Program-made: the position numbers and the translations under genes
Shown here: in pieces, positions 5,407 through 6,180 of the stretch
How positions within the stretch are numbered: the first letter of the stretch is position 1
Layout of the letters: the number at the start of each line of letters is the position of its first letter
From: Chloroflexota bacterium
Lineage (GTDB): Bacteria > Chloroflexota > UBA6077
Direction of reading: 5' to 3'
DNA: 6,180 nt
Assembly (NCBI GenBank): GCA_021788565.1
Contig: JAJYKO010000359.1
Coordinates: 1-6,180, forward strand
The notes under the pieces: model-generated
The model's database searches: none
Told to the model about the DNA's origin: nothing
The model's input: only the letters and a program-made list of their open reading frames with translations

Positions 5407-5511
5407 CCTGGATAGGGATCATACAAGCCTGGATAGGGATCATACAAGCCTGGATAGGGATCATACAAGCCTGGATAGGGATCATACAAGCCTGGATAGG
5501 GATCATACAAG
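5407..5511 (-). repeat. Five perfect 21-bp tandem copies of IS left end
   Basis: Units lie at 5407-5427, 5428-5448, 5449-5469, 5470-5490 and 5491-5511, identical in every base. In element orientation each begins with the core and left end, CTTGTATGATCC, and ends CCAGG. A further CT (5406-5405) follows the innermost unit, so CT bounds every copy on both sides. Each copy contains the donor-guide target CTTGT and the -10 hexamer TATGAT. With one copy the element would have an ordinary left end, with the promoter start close to the bridge RNA. Confidence 0.95.
5502..5507 (-). promoter_or_regulatory. -10 half of the circle-junction promoter
   Basis: TATGAT (5 of 6 to TATAAT) lies four bases inside the left end and is repeated in each 21-bp unit. 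In the joined circle it is 17 bp from TTGACT of the right end. In the chromosome the outermost copy has no -35 in the flank. The four inner copies have TTGTAT 18 bp upstream, supplied by the preceding unit. Confidence 0.75.
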
Positions 5512-5577
5512 CGGGCGGTACCCGGACGACCGACTGAAGTCTCGACTCCAGGGGGTCAACATCCGCGTGACAGGGTG
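5512..5577 (-). other. Left flank of the IS: insertion site, partial palindrome
   Basis: These 66 bp separate the J-domain gene stop from the element. In element orientation the flank ends CGGGTACCGCCCG next to the CT core, a small hairpin (CGGG with CCCG, 5524-5512). Its last three bases, CCG, plus CT match the target-loop guide. No U-run follows, so a terminator role for the J-domain gene is not supported. Confidence 0.5.
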
Positions 5578-5889
5578 CTAGTAGGCGTCGGCGAAGTTGT
5601 CCCACCACCACCTGGCGTAGGAATCCTCAACCTTGACGGCCGCCGGGTCGCCCTCCCCGTTCCCTGAGCCCCGTATCAGGAAGGAGTAGGCCGACGCGAT
5701 CTTCTTGAAGCGGGCAGCCTTCTCCGCATCCCCAGGGTGGTGGTCCGGGTGGTTCTCCCGTGCCAGCGCCCTGTAGCGCTGAGTGATCTCTTCGGCAGTC
5801 GCGTCCCTGTCCAGCCCGAGGGTTTCTAGCGCCCTCCTGCGGCGTCCCTCGAAGGCGAGATCGCCGATCCTCTTCTGCTTCCCTTCCAT
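5578..5889 (-). CDS. Short J-domain (DnaJ-like) protein
   Basis: A 103-residue protein with a J-domain over about residues 16-73: ALETLGLDRDATAEEITQRY (helices I-II start), HPD at 47-49 within RENHPDHHPGD, then AARFKKIASAYSFLI (helix III-IV region). The HPD tripeptide is the element that stimulates the ATPase of a DnaK/Hsp70 partner. There is no Gly/Phe region, zinc finger or C-terminal substrate domain, so this is a J-domain-only type III protein and not DnaJ itself. The C-terminal tail is short and aromatic-acidic (YARWWWDNFADAY) and may give specificity. ATG 5889 is preferred to GTG 5931: AGGAG lies upstream, and the preceding gene stops at 5904, 14 bp away, which suggests one operon. Client and partner are unknown. 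Confidence 0.85.
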   Translation of the reverse strand: MEGKQKRIGDLAFEGRRRRALETLGLDRDATAEEITQRYRALARENHPDHHPGDAEKAARFKKIASAYSFLIRGSGNGEGDPAAVKVEDSYARWWWDNFADAY

Positions 5890-5903
5890 TGTCCTGCCTC
5901 TCC

Positions 5904-6180
5904 TCACAAGTCCACTTTCATCCCCAGCCACCGGCCCCCCAGCTTGAGGCCGAGGGTGGAGAGGGAACGGGCCAGGCCGTCGCCCAGCCAGTAGTTCTCG
6001 AAGAGCACCTTTCCCCAGTGGAGCAGCCGGCCTGGCGATTGCAGGTTCACCGCCGGGGATGGCTCCGCATAGAAGTTCCCCGCCGCAAAGCCAGCCTCGC
6101 CCCTGCCCAACTCCACCCAGCAGAACCCCGTGCCATCGAACCCCTCCCGGCGGCCGCCCTCTAGCTGCGCGGCCACGCTT
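5904..6180 (-). CDS. Unrecognised protein, 3' part only
   Basis: The frame is open to the window edge. About 92 residues are visible, ending in TGA at 5906-5904. A GTG at 6176 could be a start, but no ribosome site can be checked and the frame continues beyond it, so I treat it as partial. The visible part is rich in Gly, Leu and Trp (LLHWGKVLFENYWLGDG, then LSTLGLKLGGRWLGMKVDL) without a clear membrane helix, signal peptide or known motif. It lies 14 bp upstream of the J-domain gene on the same strand and is probably co-transcribed with it. It could be the client or partner of that J-domain protein, but nothing in the sequence shows this. Confidence 0.65.
   Translation of the reverse strand, partial: SVAAQLEGGRREGFDGTGFCWVELGRGEAGFAAGNFYAEPSPAVNLQSPGRLLHWGKVLFENYWLGDGLARSLSTLGLKLGGRWLGMKVDL

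Larger units (their letters stand above)
3961..5511 (-). mobile_element. Complete IS110-group insertion sequence
   Basis: The element is 1551 bp including one CT core and reads on the minus strand. Boundaries come from guide matches in its own leader RNA. The right end finishes ACGGTAT (3967-3961), followed by CT (3960-3959) in the flank; the left end begins CT-TGTATGATCC at 5511. Joining the ends gives ACGGTAT-CT-TGTAT, one base different from the IS621 donor as I recall it (ACAGTATCTTGTAT). There are no terminal inverted repeats and no target duplication beyond the CT core, as expected for IS110. The non-coding part lies 5' of the transposase, which places it in the IS110 rather than the IS1111 subgroup. 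The element has an intact transposase, an intact bridge RNA and both ends, so it looks active. The left end is expanded into five tandem copies. Confidence 0.88.

Noticed and set aside
5407..5511. CRISPR array or replication iterons
   Set aside because: The 21-bp units are directly abutting with no spacers, which excludes CRISPR. No Rep gene or DnaA box is nearby, and the unit is exactly the IS left end, which explains it better than iterons.
3961..5511. Terminal inverted repeats or a target-site duplication for the IS
   Set aside because: I looked at both ends and found none beyond the shared CT core, as expected for the IS110 group.
5333..5611. Minus-strand ORF of 92 codons with five CMIPIQA repeats
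   Set aside because: The peptide periodicity only reflects a 21-bp DNA unit, which is divisible by three. The frame runs through the IS end, the bridge RNA and the end of the J-domain gene, and has no convincing ribosome site.

Overview
The window is GC-rich bacterial DNA with GTG as well as ATG starts and strong purine-rich ribosome binding sites. A YoaR/VanW-type surface protein, a PspA/IM30 homologue, SHOCT-motif proteins and an MTH1187-type thiamine-binding protein would fit a Chloroflexota-like or Gram-positive-related environmental bacterium, but no gene here fixes the phylum and this is a weak inference.

Layout. Positions 1-542 (+) hold the 3' end of a VanW-domain gene. It converges, across about 200 bp with two hairpins (650-678 and 685-699), on a minus-strand nucleoside phosphorylase gene (746-1531). 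All remaining genes are on the minus strand. A two-gene operon follows: a PspA/IM30-family coiled-coil protein (3054-2320) and a second coiled-coil protein with two SHOCT-like half motifs (2312-1647), ending in a probable intrinsic terminator (1616-1640). Upstream of it lie a small two-helix membrane protein with a C-terminal SHOCT motif (3527-3177) and a thiamine-binding-type protein (3897-3655). At the far end are a short J-domain protein (5889-5578) and the 3' end of an unrecognised gene (6180-5904).

Between the thiamine-binding gene and the J-domain gene sits a complete IS110-group insertion sequence (3961-5511, reading on the minus strand). This is the most interesting part of the window. 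The element encodes a DEDD transposase, and its 5' leader can be folded by eye into a bridge RNA: a 5' stem-loop, a target-binding loop and a donor-binding loop. The guide segments match DNA at the right places. The donor loop carries ACGGTATC, matching the right end plus core, and ACAAG, complementary to core plus left end. The target loop carries GCTTCAG, complementary to core plus right flank, and CCGCT, matching left flank plus core. These matches fix the CT core and both boundaries to the base. Joining the two ends (circular form) gives ACGGTAT-CT-TGTAT, which from memory differs by one base from the IS621 donor, and creates a promoter TTGACT-17 bp-TATGAT.

The oddest feature is at the left end. 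The first 21 bp of the element, which begin with the CT core and contain the -10 hexamer, are present as five perfect tandem copies (5407-5511), and another CT closes the array. The element therefore has up to five usable left ends. Adjacent units also place TTGTAT 18 bp from TATGAT, so the array may supply a weak promoter even without circularisation. I found no description of such an array in what I know of IS110 elements, but I could not search.
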